This document shows, piece after piece, positions 1 to 11,490 of a DNA stretch of 64,000 nucleotides. The DNA is taken from contig RDEW01000017.1 of the NCBI GenBank assembly GCA_011109175.1, forward strand, positions 558,001 to 622,000. Reading direction: 5' to 3'. Each line of letters starts with the position of its first letter. Within the stretch, counting starts at the first letter, position 1. A program made the position numbers and the translations under genes. The stretch comes from Dicyema japonicum. Its lineage: Eukaryota > Dicyemida > Rhombozoa > Dicyemidae. Under the pieces are notes generated by a model. That model ran no database searches and was not told the origin of the DNA. It saw only the letters and a list, made by a program, of their open reading frames with translations.

Positions 1-21
1 CTAACATTAGTAAAGGAGTAC

Positions 22-947
22 TTTTATCTCCAAGGATAGGTCGAGGAAGAAATCAAGGGTCATAGAAGTATTATTGCACTTTAAGCACTTTACTACAATA
101 AGATAGAGAAAAACTAGAGCTTTGAAGGTATCCTCCAAATATTCGATAAATTATATCTGAGTACTCACTCTTTGAATCCAAACTATAATTAATAAATTTA
201 ATATAAAAAAGGTTTAAAAAATTTTTAAATTAATTTAAAAATAACTTTTTAAAAGCAGAAATGGACGAGGTGTGCATACACTCTATAACAGCGAGAAGGA
301 ATTCGTGGGCGTCCTCCTGCCTATTAGGCATCAGATTTGAAGATATTTCTGCATGGATGACATAAAAATTACTGAAAATATTGTTTATGATATTTTGGGG
401 GTAAAACAATGTGTTCTTCTTGGCCTTTGAGATGGCAAAGTTTGAGTAATTCTTCATCTCACACAACATGCAAAAATTTCCTCGTATTTCGCCTAGTTAA
501 CCAAATAAAATAGATTTTAATACACTTGTGGCTTGTTTTTCATAATATAGTTCACAATCGGTGGGGTGGACTGTAAACATTGCAACACAGAATTGATGTA
601 GCAGGTATTTCTGTAGTTCATAAGTCCACACACAATGTTCTCTTTTACGTCATATTCCAAACGCAAGTCGTAGATAGTGTTTACTAGTCTCAAGTTGGTT
701 TGTTTTTTCTTCTTTTCTTTCACAATGCCTGAAAATTTAAATTTAATAAACTTCCATCGCCTAGGTCTACTACACGTGGGTAGATTTTAGTGAGGGAAGA
801 GGCTTTGAATTCTTCGTCTGGACTGGCCTCTGTGAATTCGATTGTAATGTTTGAGTAAATTGTATGGTGAGACTTTATGGGTTTGGTTGGTTTATCTCTT
901 ATTTCTGCTTTTAAGAATTTATCTAAGGATGTTTCCATCATTCTCAT
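22..947 (-). CDS. USP36/42-type ubiquitin hydrolase, N-terminal part
   Basis: Cysteine protease that removes ubiquitin. Exons 947-752, 728-526, 492-246, 182-115 and 92-22; introns of 23, 33, 63 and 22 nt, and a 21-nt intron filling bases 1-21, so the gene continues off the left edge. Seen: Cys box GLMNYRNTCYINSVLQCL with the catalytic Cys, followed by TPPIVNYI as in USP36/42; the QEDAHEFLL box; and the start of the zinc region, IFGGYLQSS then KCLKC, then DFFLDLSLEIK. About 262 codons are present, with roughly 80 before the Cys box. The conserved FCMLC frame is reached only if the A5 run at 472-476 (T5 on the coding strand) is one base longer. The NYRN where most USPs have NLGN is unusual. The His box lies outside the window. 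Start taken at the first Met, 947. USP class is secure; the 36/42 subfamily is likely. Confidence 0.85.
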
Positions 948-1231
948 GCACGTATCACCACGTGAACGAATTTTATTTAATGTAAATTAATATTAAATTA
1001 TTTTTATTATTTTAATTTATTTTTATTCATTTTTATTTAAATTATTTTTTAATTTTACTAAACTCAACCTATAATACCGCCCAAATTTTCATTTCTGAGT
1101 GCCTGAATTGTCAGGACCTGACGTGGACGTGGAGGATATCTGGTAGCGAATGTAACTTAAAGTAGGTTATATATTCTATACCTATTTAATATCAATAGAT
1201 TATTCAGGTTCGATAGTAAGTGTATCTGATC

Positions 1232-1280
1232 ATTTCCTACATAGATTTCTACTGAGCCCTTGATACATGAGAAAGAAGTT
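1232..1280 (-). repeat. SINE B / LINE F type 3' tail
   Basis: The reverse complement contains AACTTCTTTCTCATGTATC, close to the tail of SINE B (50.7 and 60.1 kb) and the end of LINE F (55.24-55.28 kb). The body is not recognisable here. Confidence 0.45.
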
Positions 1281-1736
1281 GACGACTAGTTCCATGGTAC
1301 CAGATAGACAAGTCCTACCGAAGTCCATTAAGAACCAGAGGAAAGTAATTAAACTTTCATTTTTTGCAGTTGTAGGAGCTTCCCGGCATGATCCAATGGA
1401 GCTATAATTTTTTGTTATTATTGTAGTACTGGAATCACGTGTAGGTCACGTGATACCGCGTTAATTTAACAAAGGAAGAAATGGGCTGACCATGTTGTGT
1501 CACCAACCACACATGAAATTGAACTGATGGCTGATGTAGCTGATTTTTTCACCCAATTTGATCTGACCTCTAGTTTATTTAATTAAAATATACTTGAATC
1601 ATAAGTTTGCCACTCATAAATAAAATTGCTATTTAAATTAAATTTATTGAACCTGTCAGGTAAAAAAACCAAACTAATTTATATTCATTAACGTCAAAAA
1701 TAATTAAATTAATCTATGAAGTTTGAATGGACAGAC

Positions 1737-1945
1737 TGTTTCCTCTGACAATAAGCATCGATAGTCTTCCTTAGATCCTTGGTGACCCTTTGGATCGTTG
1801 AGCCGATCCGATGGACTAGATCGTCCGCTTGTGGGCCAAGGATTCCTGACGTCTCAAAAGTAAATGATCCTCCGAAATGGTTCGGTGCTTCCTTCTCTTC
1901 TGATCCTCAACTTGCCTAGAAGCATGACCTGGGTTCGAAATTGAA
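1737..1945 (-). mobile_element. C-terminal fragment of YLDD reverse-transcriptase family
   Basis: The minus-strand translation contains FGGSFTFETSGILGP, then a helix-like stretch with IGSTIQRVTKD and ending in YCQRK. This is the conserved C-terminal block of the reverse-transcriptase family represented by the longer element at 16.4-18.7 kb. The related fragments at 50 kb read PLAVKISGS and FLSRLGNRI. No catalytic region remains, so it is a dead fragment. Confidence 0.6.
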
Positions 1946-2089
1946 GCGGTCGAAATTTTTCGGACATGTAGCGTCACAGAAAAAAAATAAAAATTAAAAA
2001 CGCATTTAATAAATATTTTTGTTTTTTTAAGTATTTTAAATGAAAGAAAAATTAAAAAACAAAATTAGAGTTATAGGGCCAAGCCTAAT

Positions 2090-2260
2090 GATTCTTTTAG
2101 CCACACTATCCCAATGATGCCACTGACCAAAGCTTTCTTTGAAATGTCCTTAACCAAAACTATCCTAGTGATGTCTCTGACCACTAACCTAACAACAACC
2201 CTACCAAAATTATCTAATGATGTTCCTTACCCTACCCAAATCTAATAATTCTTCAAAAGA
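2090..2260. repeat. Degenerate tandem repeat, unit about 50 bp
   Basis: Variants of ACTATCC(C/T)A(A/G)TGATG followed by CTGACCA and a run rich in ACCAAA recur about three times with decay. The flanks to 2480 are A-rich and simple. No coding frame spans it. Confidence 0.45.
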
Positions 2261-3065
2261 AAACATTCCTAAGAAGTCAACTAAAACTAACATAAAAATT
2301 CTCCTATAAAAATTATCTTAATGAATTCCCTAACGGAAGACAAACTTAACTATGTTATAACCAAAATTATCTTTAACAAAAACTAAAAGAAAAATTAATA
2401 AAATCAAATCCTTAACGGAGAAATAAAATAAATTCACAACGAACACGAAATCAATGCAGAAACGATCGATTAAATCGCAAAATATTAGCAGTTGAATACA
2501 TTCAGTTTTACAGAATCACTACTTATTTGGAGTACTATAGTCGTGAACATGGAGTAAAGGACTTGTTCTTCAGTTACAATCGGCTTCACAGGCGGTAGTT
2601 TATAAAAAATTTTTTAAGCTTCAATTAGATTGCTGAAATAAAAACCTGAAGGAGTCCACTTTAAAATGTGAGCTCTGGTAAACTTTTCATCGCAATCCGA
2701 CCAACTAGTCGAGTTGTTAGGTGGACACATGGCTAGGGTGGTGACGTATTGCGTTAAATGTCTTCATCTCAAAATCAATGTGACCCCTCGTTTCATTTCT
2801 CTTATGAGTAAACAAAATGATTAACTCAGGAGGCGGTGGATATACAAAGTTTCAGAACGAGGAAACGTCGGATACACTAAGCTCTGGGTGGGATATCAAA
2901 ATTAGTTTAATATGTAATCCTGAAAGGTACCAGTATTTTCCTCTTCTCTCCTCAGAGCAGACTTATCAAATTTTCTGGTAAATCTGTGCTTCTTTATTTC
3001 AAAACTTAGCTTCAAATATCTGTTAGAACATTAAGAAGACATTGGTGAAAGACATTGAAATTATT

Positions 3066-3185
3066 AGATTAAGGCTTGAAGAGTGACGCCGTCATCAATG
3101 AACATCTCACTGCAGAATCGGATCGTCTACAAAAGGATTCACACCCAACAAAAAGAAAAAAGAAGTGAAGAGCATTCCTTGTTCT
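3066..3185 (+). repeat. SINE A fragment (5' truncated)
   Basis: Contains GTGACGCCGTCATCAATGA, CACTGCAGAATCGGATCGTC and an AAAAAGAAAAAAGAAGTGAAG stretch of lysine-like codons, matching the body of the copies at 21.0, 33.3 and 58.7 kb. The tRNA-like head is missing. Confidence 0.6.
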
Positions 3186-3718
3186 CCCCTTTTCTCTTTA
3201 CCCAGTGGTCTTGGGGACAACAATAATGATTTCTTCAACTTTAGTCACAAAATTCTATCAGACTGACTAGAAAGCCCATTTCCGACATAAGTGTTTTTCA
3301 ACAAATCGATGGTACATTCTGCCACCAACGAACACACTTTCATAATTACCAATGTATCTCTACATATTCTTCATGACTTTTGGTTTCAATACCTCTTGAG
3401 TTCATCACCTTGTCTATGCTCACAAGAAGTAAGTTATCTGGTAGTCTTTCATCCATAATAATGCAAAGCAGGAACTTCCATTAATTACTTAGTCATACCA
3501 GATAAACCAAATAAAAGCTAAAATTGTTTCCATAGTAACAGATATTATGTCTTCAATAGCGACTAAGACGACTGATTATGATATAATTGTAAATTTAGGA
3601 TTAATCCAAGATTTATGGAGATAGAGTAATTCATAGAGGTCAAAATAACTTCCACAGACAAAGGAATCATATAAATGATCAAGGCATTCCCAAACCGTCC
3701 AAACCATTATTAGGCAAA

Positions 3719-5516
3719 ATGACCGAAGTTAGGAGTCCAAAATATGCCGGAGACGTTTTTCTGAACAGTGAGTGATATATCAGCTTCTTACTTATAGAGA
3801 ATGGTCATCACGTGGAAAAGCATTCAAACGAAAAAATGGTCGAGGATAAGAACGAAGAAATCCTCAATCTTAGAAAGGTTCGATAAAAGTTTACTTCCAA
3901 GAAAATCAATGAATTAAAGATAACAAATAACGAACTCAAAATGAAAGTTAGGCACTTGGAGGACGATGTAATATCTATTTAAGAAATATTTGTAGAAAAA
4001 AGAAGTGGAGGAGTTATACAAGCTCGAGAAAGTATAAATCTACCTTAACCTGTTTAGTCGAGTGAAAAAGGCTCAGTCGATAATGACCAAGTACTACTTC
4101 TTTTATCAAATAGCTCGGTCGTGAAATGAGGTACAAATTATGGAAGCTAAAAAACCTCTTGAGGGAAAAGGACGAACGAATACTGTAGAATTACTAAGAA
4201 ATAAAACATAGGAAGTTAGAATCTGATTCGAGGTTAGTAAACAACAAAGAACTGAAAATTCAATTCGAGGTTTACTACAACGAATGCCTCCGACTTAACA
4301 AAATCATAGAAGACCTAAATGGATACTCTGATGAGCACAGAAGTTAGTGATGGATTTCTATTATGCAGTGAAGAACGTGGAAAAATATTAGAGAAGTTGT
4401 CTGAGTCGCAAATCAACTTGATAAGAATAAGCAAGAGTTATGAAGAAGCCAAGAATGCTGCGGAAATTGCTAGAGAAGAAGTTAAAGCTAATATCGCTGA
4501 AAAAAATAAATTAAAAGAAAAAATTAGTTGATAAATATGTTTATTAAAGTTAATATCGAAGAAGAAAATAAGCGGTTAACCAAGAGAATAAATTTGGCGG
4601 TAATTTTTGTTAACATTAGACAAACGATGTGGTGCTAAATGCTGTCGAAGAAAATCTTTCTTCAAAATACCGTAAACTTGAAAATAATTTTAGGCAAAAA
4701 AATTCGTCTGCGAGGACCGCCGGAGGAAAGGGTTGTACTCTTGCAAGACAGGGAAATTACTTTGTTGAAAAAAATACAAGAAATGCAGGACAATATTAAC
4801 AGGCTTACATATATGCGAAATCAAGAAGGGTCTTTCCTCTTGTTAGTTTTAGCGTTTCCGAGAAAACCGTGGAAAAGAAGGACATTAAAGTGGCTGAATA
4901 CGTTGAGTATGATTAAATGTGCTAATTTAAAGCGATAAAGATTTGTATTTGGAAATAAACAAGAAAATAGATAATTTCGCTCGAAAGAGGGCATCTTTGG
5001 CAATTCAAAGAAATTGGAGAAAACACAGGGCCTCAGTGATTAAACAGGCAAGTCAAATTCGTCAATTTTAGAAAGAAAATCCAGGAATTTGAGAGAAAAA
5101 TCGCAGCCAAAAAGATTATTAAATTTTTAAAACAAGTTTCCAGAGACAGAAAAGTTAAAGTAATCGAAAATTAAAAAAGTTAGAATTTTAGAGAAAAATG
5201 CGCTGGAAAAACCATACTCAAAGCTTTACGCAAAAACGGTGAAATAGTTGCACGTGTTATTATTTTTAAGAAAAAGCGCGAAAAAAATAGCGGAAACACT
5301 CAGAAAACGTCTGATTTTTGTATCCTGGGTGAATAAATGCACATTTCGGACAGTACACAAGGCACTTTTGGAAATTTCTATTTTCAGGAAAGAGTAGACT
5401 CGTTTAGAAGAAATATTGCCGCCAAAACAATTCAGAAAAGTATTAGAAGATACAAGAGCCGAATGAATGAAGAGAAAGAGGTTTTTTTTGATGAACATGG
5501 CTTAGGATTGCGCTAG
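3719..5516 (+). CDS. Coiled-coil IQ-motif protein with about 14 micro-introns
   Basis: Not assigned to a named family. Introns placed at 3768-3797, 3878-3901, 3968-3995, 4032-4057, about 4118-4146, 4185-4211, 4347-4368, 4527-4549, 4600-4619, 4706-4730, 4830-4852, 4907-4932, 5160-5183 and 5353-5387 (20-35 nt each). The joined product is about 477 aa. The N-terminal two thirds is coiled coil (NEEILNLRKKINELK, YEEAKNAAEIAREE, DREITLLKKIQEMQ). The C-terminal third has IQ-like repeats: LAIQRNWRKHR, IAAKKIIKFLKQ, AGKTILKALRK and AAKTIQKSIRRYK. Such proteins usually bind calmodulin or light chains and often sit at centrosomes or cytoskeleton; that role is inferred. The N-terminal coil weakly recalls centrosomin CM1. 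Two +1 shifts are needed, at T4 (5066-5069) and A7 (5281-5287). An alternative last intron (5481-5505) would extend the end to 5599. Confidence 0.7.
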
Positions 5517-5599
5517 CATTGTGAATTGTCTATTCGGCCATAATCTACGGAATGCCAGAATCAATCATTTGGTTAAGCACTGTAACATTACTTTTGATT

Positions 5600-6347
5600 G
5601 ATTTAATTATTTTAATTTTTTGAAACAAAATTAAACTTCAAAAGTGTTATAAAATAGTAAGCACCTCGTGATTGAGACCATTCCCTTTCACGAACTCTTT
5701 CACCCATTACTCTTCTTAGATGTCCCTCCTTTTATTCTATCGACTATCAGATAACGTGTCGAAAGGAAAGTGATTTGGGCCTTAGAATCTCCGAGGTATT
5801 GGTTGCGAGGGCATGAAATGAAATATCTTCGTATTGTCGCGTATTTTTCTCTTTAAGGGCCGATCCTGGATGATTGGTTGTCGTTGTGAGTTTTGATAGG
5901 GAGAAGCCATCCACAAAATTGTCGTCCCAGGCAAGGTATTTCCACCCTTTTAAGGAAAAGATTTATGATAACAAATTGACCACGTGTGAAGAATGTGAAA
6001 AAATTGGGAATCAATTTCGATTTCCTTATGACTTTTGGAAAGAATAGATAAACTTAGTTAACAAAATAATAGTCATTCATCTTGACGCTAAGTTCCCTAT
6101 GCAGCCATGACCCGGTCATCAGCCACAGTTGCGCCATATGGAGAATAAACCTACGAAAAGCGAACCTAAAGATGATCGATGACTTCCAATCTATCATTCC
6201 TGTTACCTGACCAACCCTCTTTGAGGTTCTTTTAGGAAAACAAGAAGCAGCATTATTCCCACGATCATCAGCCTGTAACCTGAGCATGCAGAGGGTGTGG
6301 GAAATAACCTAATCACGAAAGGAACACCGACCAATGATAAGAATGCA
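5600..6347. other. Intergenic, nothing recognised
   Basis: Short open frames only, none with recognisable motifs and no SINE or LINE match seen. Confidence 0.4.
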
Positions 6348-6660
6348 ATTGAGAGAAGCTAATGGTAGTGTCTAAATAAATAATGGTGATTTTTTCTAAG
6401 ACAGGCATATAGAATGTGAATCATTATTAGACTGTTCTAGAATAAATAATCAACAATGTTTACCTGCTCCTATTCAAAGCTAATTTGTCTTATTTTTTTA
6501 ATTTTTAGAAAGGATGGAGCTCAAATCCTAAACGTAGGCGTATTTGACTCTTCTTCGAATTCATTAAAACTAGGGTCGCATAACTACGGCTTTCAGTGCC
6601 ATTTTGTACGGGGTTTGAAAAACAAAGATATTCCGATCTCAATTTAATTAAGAATAATAC
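6348..6660 (+). repeat. Duplicated micro-exon cassette, copy 1
   Basis: About 75% identical to 13383-13717. A 22-nt GT...AG gap (about 6488-6509) separates a short frame ending YLLLFKAN from one reading KDGAQILNVGVFDSSSNSLK; the same gap is 20 nt in copy 2. The look is coding, spliced as in the host genes, but this copy has an in-frame TAA upstream (GAATAA where copy 2 has GAATTA). Function not recognised. It abuts the 3' end of LINE A-1; copy 2 abuts the 3' end of LINE A-2. Confidence 0.55.
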
Positions 6661-6721
6661 TTTGATGTTGAAAATCTCTGGCTTCGAGTTTAACAAGATA
6701 CAATGAACTACAGAGCTTATC

Positions 6722-6724
6722 TTA

Positions 6725-6756
<32 letters not shown>

Positions 6757-6757
6757 A
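6722..6757. repeat. (TTA/ATT)n microsatellite at LINE 3' end
   Basis: A run of TTATTATTATT lies about 30 bp beyond the stop of the minus-strand LINE ORF, as expected of the simple-repeat tails of RTE- and CR1-like LINEs. Confidence 0.75.
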
Positions 6758-6789
6758 AGCAACTACATAGAATCATATAAACTATAATT

Positions 6790-9543
6790 CTATTCGTGCC
6801 GCGTCTGAACAATCCTCTTAATTAGCCTTTCCCATCCCCTCCTGTCCGATGCCAAGTGCCGCAGACTACTAAGGTCTTCACCGTCCTTTAGTAGTCTGGT
6901 TACTGATCTCAGGTCACCATTAAGGACTTCCGGAAGAGTTATTCTTGGACGACCTCTGAACTTCTCCCCTGACGTATCGAAGTATTCTTCCATGACGACG
7001 TTTGCTGGCGTGTCTTGTTCCAATCTGAGAATATGGCCAAACAATCTCCAGCGAGCCTTCATGATCATGGTGCTCAGAGGTCCGGAACCGCATCTTCTAT
7101 ATAAATTTTCACTCCCTACACGCATTGGCCACTTTAGTCCCAAGAGAGACCGAAGTTGCCTTCTGTGAAAGGAGTCAAGGTTTTGTTCGTCCGTTTTCGA
7201 AATTCCCCACGTCCCAGAGTTGTATGTTAGTATGGGCCTCACGAACGCCTCATACAACCTGAGTCGGAGTGATGGCCCGACCGAGCATTTTCTTATCCAA
7301 CATTTCATAAGTTTTTGCATAGTAACCGTAGATAACAATTTTCTTCTTGCAATGTCTTCGGAGTCTCCGAGAAGAGAGCCAAGCTTTACGGTCTTCCTCC
7401 AACATTCACTATTGCGTAGTTCCATCCGCTTAATTTCAACAATATCCGTTTTCTGAACATTCAGTGATAGACACCATTTGGCCAAACAGCCTGATGCAAC
7501 CTCCAAGAGACGTAAGAGTGCTTCTTTGTCAGTCGAGATAAAGTCAACATCATCGGCATACACGATCTCCATAATATCATTGTTGTAATACTTCCGGAGG
7601 TCTTGCAGAGCCGATTCAAGGTATATAGCAAACAATACTGGGGAAAGGGAATCTCCTTGGGGTGTGCCCACTGTTGAAATAATTTCCCGTGACAAACATT
7701 TTCCAATACGCACTCGTAACCTCGTGTTTGATAAGAGTATCCGTATCAGAATAACCGAGTCCTTATCCAGGAAACTTTCAAGCACTTCAATGAGTTTTCC
7801 CCGACGGACAGTGTCGAAAGCTCTGGTCAGATCAATTCCAAGGATAGTCTTTGAGCTCCGGAATCTTTGTTGAATAGCACATTGCCATCTATGGCACCAT
7901 ACTACATCAGCCGTTGATCTCCCTGTCCTAAAACCACTCTGGCTCTGGGCCAAGTACCCGTCCACCGGCTCTTGGATCCGATTAAGAGTAATTAGGGCAA
8001 GGATCTTCCTTAAGGTGTTTAGAAGGATGACAGGGCGCAGGTTTTCAACTGGCCCAGGGGGTTTATTACCTTTTTGAACTGGTACTAGTATCCCCTTTCC
8101 AATTTCTGAAAAGTCCTTGTTTTCTATCATGTCATTCAGCAATTTTGAGAGTTTATCTGCAAGTTCTGGAGGGCCAAATTTTAGCAATTCAGATGGTATA
8201 TTATCTGGTCCTGGAGAGCGCCCAGATTTAAGTTTCCTTATCGCCATGCAAACCTCCTCCGGTGAAATGATCCGTTCAAGTGTTGTGTTCTTAGGCGTGA
8301 AATCTGATTTTTCTCCTTTTACAAAGAACAGTTGTTCAATATGCGATGCTATGAACTCTGTCTGTTCTGCAACATTTCCTATTGTTTTTCCATTTCTGTC
8401 ATGCAAAATAAGTTTCACTGATTGGCTCTTCCTCCGTATTAGTCGTATAGCCATGAATGTCGCAGCATTGTCTTTAAGGTTTTCTACCTCTCTGATCTTG
8501 CTTTCCAACTGACTAGTGTGATGTAGTCTGTTTAGGAGTTTGATTTTTCTCTCAATTTGCCTTCGTTCTTGTTTCAGTTTGCAAACAGTCTGAGGATCGA
8601 CAGTATTTTCGGATCTAAGCCTTAAGTTCTTCTGCAAATTCAATAGGGCTGACACTTCCGGGTGACGCTGACTGCTATGGGGTTTAAGTTCCCCCAGATG
8701 TTTGTCAGCAGCGGAAATGATCCCTCTCCTAGTTTCGAGCCATGCCTTTCCTGGTGAAAGATCCGATGCCGTATTATTAATTGAATCCGATACACATTCT
8801 TTATAGTCTGCTTGTACTTTTGGTGAAGAGCCCAAGAGTTCAGTCATATACCTTCTTGATCGCGTGGAATCTCCACCACGATGTGTTTGGAAGAAGCATC
8901 TTCTATTAGTTATCCCGTAGAGGAACTCCTCCGCAGTTGGACCAAGTCTTAAGCTGAATCTTGCTGACACAATTTTGTGATCACTGTTAACAGTTAGTCC
9001 TCCATAAGATCTCGAGTCCCGTAAGAGAGATTTGTCTTTTACTCGACACAGAATATAATCGATCTGATTATAAATCCTTATCAGATTTCCGGTGGTCGAT
9101 AGTCTAGTGCCCATCCACGTTGTCTTGTGGCGTGCGGAATGTTGGAATTGAGTATTGCACAGGAATAAATCAAAGGATTCGCAGAAATATGCCAGAGCAG
9201 TACCAGAATAGTTCCTGATCCCCCTTCCATGTGGTCCAATAAAACGTTCGTGTCCTTGATGTACCCCAGCTTTAGCATTCCAATCACCAGCGATAAAGAG
9301 GAACGATGAAAACTTCAGAGAAGATACGACCTCGACAAGTTCTTCGTAGAAAACGTCCAATTCCTCTGGGTTTTTGGAAACACGGCCACTATGTGGGGCG
9401 TACACGTTCACAATGGAAATTAGTTGCCTGGACTTCCCTTTGGGTCCAATAAGAAATTGAATAACACATATCCTGTCATCAATTTTCCAATATCGATGTA
9501 ATACTGGGGAGCAAATTCTTGTAAACAGCGAAACCCTGTCCAT
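6790..9543 (-). CDS. LINE A-1 endonuclease-reverse transcriptase ORF (917 aa)
   Basis: Copies LINE RNA into DNA at a nicked target. Residues 1-215 are the rest of an APE-like endonuclease: GDWNAKAG (86-93), IDYILCR (161-167) and SDHK (187-190), the catalytic Asn/Asp and His positions of the fold. RT at about 435-690: SGRSPGPDNIPSELL, SGFRTGRSTADVVW, GIDLTRAFDTVRR, GTPQGDSLSPVLF and the catalytic YADD at 662-665. The C-terminal domain has RRQLRSLLGLKWP and ARWRLFGHILR, typical of RTE-like elements. No stop within 917 codons, so this is the youngest LINE here. The first Met is internal: homologous sequence continues upstream in another frame beyond a stop. Family-level call is sure; the exact clade is not. 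Confidence 0.9.
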   Translation of the reverse strand: MDRVSLFTRICSPVLHRYWKIDDRICVIQFLIGPKGKSRQLISIVNVYAPHSGRVSKNPEELDVFYEELVEVVSSLKFSSFLFIAGDWNAKAGVHQGHERFIGPHGRGIRNYSGTALAYFCESFDLFLCNTQFQHSARHKTTWMGTRLSTTGNLIRIYNQIDYILCRVKDKSLLRDSRSYGGLTVNSDHKIVSARFSLRLGPTAEEFLYGITNRRCFFQTHRGGDSTRSRRYMTELLGSSPKVQADYKECVSDSINNTASDLSPGKAWLETRRGIISAADKHLGELKPHSSQRHPEVSALLNLQKNLRLRSENTVDPQTVCKLKQERRQIERKIKLLNRLHHTSQLESKIREVENLKDNAATFMAIRLIRRKSQSVKLILHDRNGKTIGNVAEQTEFIASHIEQLFFVKGEKSDFTPKNTTLERIISPEEVCMAIRKLKSGRSPGPDNIPSELLKFGPPELADKLSKLLNDMIENKDFSEIGKGILVPVQKGNKPPGPVENLRPVILLNTLRKILALITLNRIQEPVDGYLAQSQSGFRTGRSTADVVWCHRWQCAIQQRFRSSKTILGIDLTRAFDTVRRGKLIEVLESFLDKDSVILIRILLSNTRLRVRIGKCLSREIISTVGTPQGDSLSPVLFAIYLESALQDLRKYYNNDIMEIVYADDVDFISTDKEALLRLLEVASGCLAKWCLSLNVQKTDIVEIKRMELRNSECWRKTVKLGSLLGDSEDIARRKLLSTVTMQKLMKCWIRKCSVGPSLRLRLYEAFVRPILTYNSGTWGISKTDEQNLDSFHRRQLRSLLGLKWPMRVGSENLYRRCGSGPLSTMIMKARWRLFGHILRLEQDTPANVVMEEYFDTSGEKFRGRPRITLPEVLNGDLRSVTRLLKDGEDLSSLRHLASDRRGWERLIKRIVQTRHE

Positions 9544-9800
9544 AGTGTTTACAGTACGATGGAAGGAGGATTAGTCTGTAGTCTCCAAGGTTTTCATCGA
9601 GTCCTTTTCTGAGCTTCGTCTATTGGAGACAGCAAACAGAGCATCCATATTTTGCAAAGTCCAGACATAGTTGGTGCCTCTTCGACCAGTCATTAAGGCC
9701 CCTGGCATTGAAGGTAAGGGTAGAAAACCAGAAAGGATTATTCAAATACGTATTAGACATATGTGCTATAGAGGGACGTCACCACCTCAACCAAAAAAAA

Positions 9801-11290
9801 ACAGAGCTCATCTGCTAATTGAAATCCAAGTTATACATTAAAAAAACTCGAATCTGTCAATTTGGGTGTTTATATTTCATTCAGAATTCAACACAGAACT
9901 GAGAAGGAGGAAAAAAATAAGGTTTAGTTCGCAACACTTCTAGAAAACCTTTTAGGGTTTTAGTTAGTTAAATGAACTAGTACTTTGGATTCCGCTAGTG
10001 CAGTGCTTTTTACTATTTATTCTGCCAGATTTCTTTGCATAACTTTCCTCCTCGCAGTGAGTGACTGTTATTAAGTTTACGATAGTTATAAAATTGTTCC
10101 TTCCTCTTAGTCTCTTCTAATGAGTGGACAGAGAATACTATTGAGTCAGAGGATATTCAAACGTTAGAGTTTTCATCGATTATTGGTCTTTTTGTCGCAA
10201 ACTTTATAGTTTTTACACTTTCAAGGAAGATATGAAAAAAATGATATTCCACCCTCGAAATATTTAGCTTTAAGTATATAATTCGATTGAAGTTCCAATA
10301 GAAGCTTTCATCTGCATTAGAACCATTAAAAGAGAATGGTGTGTGAATAATGAAAATTGTTGTTCAAAGACGAGAAATCATTAAATCTATCTTTAAATTC
10401 CTTTAACAACAGATCTAGTGTCTTTCATATTGGGAAAAATCATTACAGTATGTGCACCAACAGTACTCCCGAGCTCTTATTTAATGGGAACCGCACATCA
10501 AGATCTAAAAAACTATTTCACAGAGTTTATAAACTCAACTCAGAGACTTAAACTAGTTGTTAATCATTGGAGCTTGATAGATATGATTATGGATGATATT
10601 GTCACACTTTACATATCTTTGTGCACAATCTATGAGCGGAAACGTATTTTTACTGTTATAAAATATTAAATAATTATTCTCAATTAGACTTAACAGTTAT
10701 ATGAATCATCTCTGAGATATTAAATCTGCTTCACAGAGAACATTCAGAAATACATTATCTAATCTGTCACTTGATCTGACTAGCAAGTCTCCTATCCCTC
10801 ATTTATCACTCATTTTGAACGTCAACCCAATATTATTATGATACTCAAAGGTTGATTCTATATATTAAGTATTTTTCATATTCAAATAAAGATTTTTTTC
10901 TTAGGTTGAAAGTAATATTTATAATTTTAGCGTAGATAGGCGTGGCAATATATAAATAGAAAATTAAGCGATTAGGAGCGATCAGTAGAATGACAATTGC
11001 AGTAATCATTAATATTTATCTAGATACCTGAAATGATTTGTTCATACACAAAATATGTTGTCAATTCGTCATTTGAAATTGCTGAACCAACATTTTGGTG
11101 AATTGATGGATAATGAATATCCAATCAAATTCAACACGATAATCATATGTCAATCCGTAATAAATCAGATTTGTCAAAGTGATTACGTGATCATTAGGCC
11201 ATTATTAGTTTAGAATTTATTATTTGGTTTCGATAAGTTTTTTCCTTGTTTTTTATATTGTTTTTAACTTTTTTAATCAAGTAAGCAATG
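9801..11290. other. Intergenic; one unassigned 83-aa frame
   Basis: No recognised gene. A plus-strand frame at 10418-10669 (begins MSFILGKIITVCAPT) has no motif I know and uses AT-rich codons like random sequence. The rest is AT-rich without visible repeats. Confidence 0.35.
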
Positions 11291-11294
11291 CTGA

Positions 11295-11490
11295 ATGTTT
11301 CACTATCATAGAATTGGATGGTTAATTTCTATCTCCCGAAAATTCCTACACAAGTTGTCCGCAGTTCAAAAAACTACCATAATTATTGGAGAAAAACTCA
11401 AGTCCTCGAATACTTCTAGTTTAACGATAAAAGACCTCATTGATGACGGTCAATTTACCAGGCACTCTCTTAAAAATATTTTGAATTAAA
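11295..11490 (+). mobile_element. LINE C-terminal fragment
   Basis: The frame has HKLSAVQKTTIIIGEKL and then SLTIKDLIDD, resembling the post-RT segment of jockey/CR1-like elements (consensus L-x-x-x-Q-x-x-A-x-x-I-x-G). No RT motif is present. Short and weak. Confidence 0.4.

Larger units (their letters stand above)
948..3718. other. Intergenic, AT-rich, with repeat debris
   Basis: No gene found in about 2.8 kb between the divergent USP and coiled-coil genes. 950-1060 is nearly pure A/T and may include the USP promoter. The stretch holds a SINE B-like tail, a C-terminal fragment of a YLDD reverse transcriptase, a degenerate tandem repeat and a SINE A fragment, listed separately. Confidence 0.6.
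6722..9800 (-). mobile_element. LINE A-1, nearly full-length RTE-like retrotransposon
   Basis: APE-type non-LTR retrotransposon. From 5' to 3' on the minus strand: a GGTTGAGGTGGTGACGT motif near 9790; the endonuclease N-terminus (TFNARGLNDWSKRHQLCLDF, about 9730-9650) ending CCLQ followed by a TAG where CLQE/T would be expected (near 9628); a one-frame shift near 9500; then the long ORF 9543-6790; then a trinucleotide tail. The nonsense codon and frameshift make the copy non-autonomous, although the RT part is intact. Related copies: 13.8-16.3, 20.2-21.0 and 51.0-53.9 kb. Confidence 0.85.

Noticed and set aside
4118-4146. Kinesin or myosin motor upstream of the IQ repeats
   Set aside because: No P-loop (GxxxxGKT) or switch motifs between 2.6 and 4.6 kb; the N-terminal part is coiled coil from its first Met.
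5239-5270. Intron in the IQ gene (GTGAAATAG...TTTTTAAG)
   Set aside because: It puts the following IQ-like segment in the wrong frame; a one-base change in the A7 run at 5281-5287 gives the correct total length.
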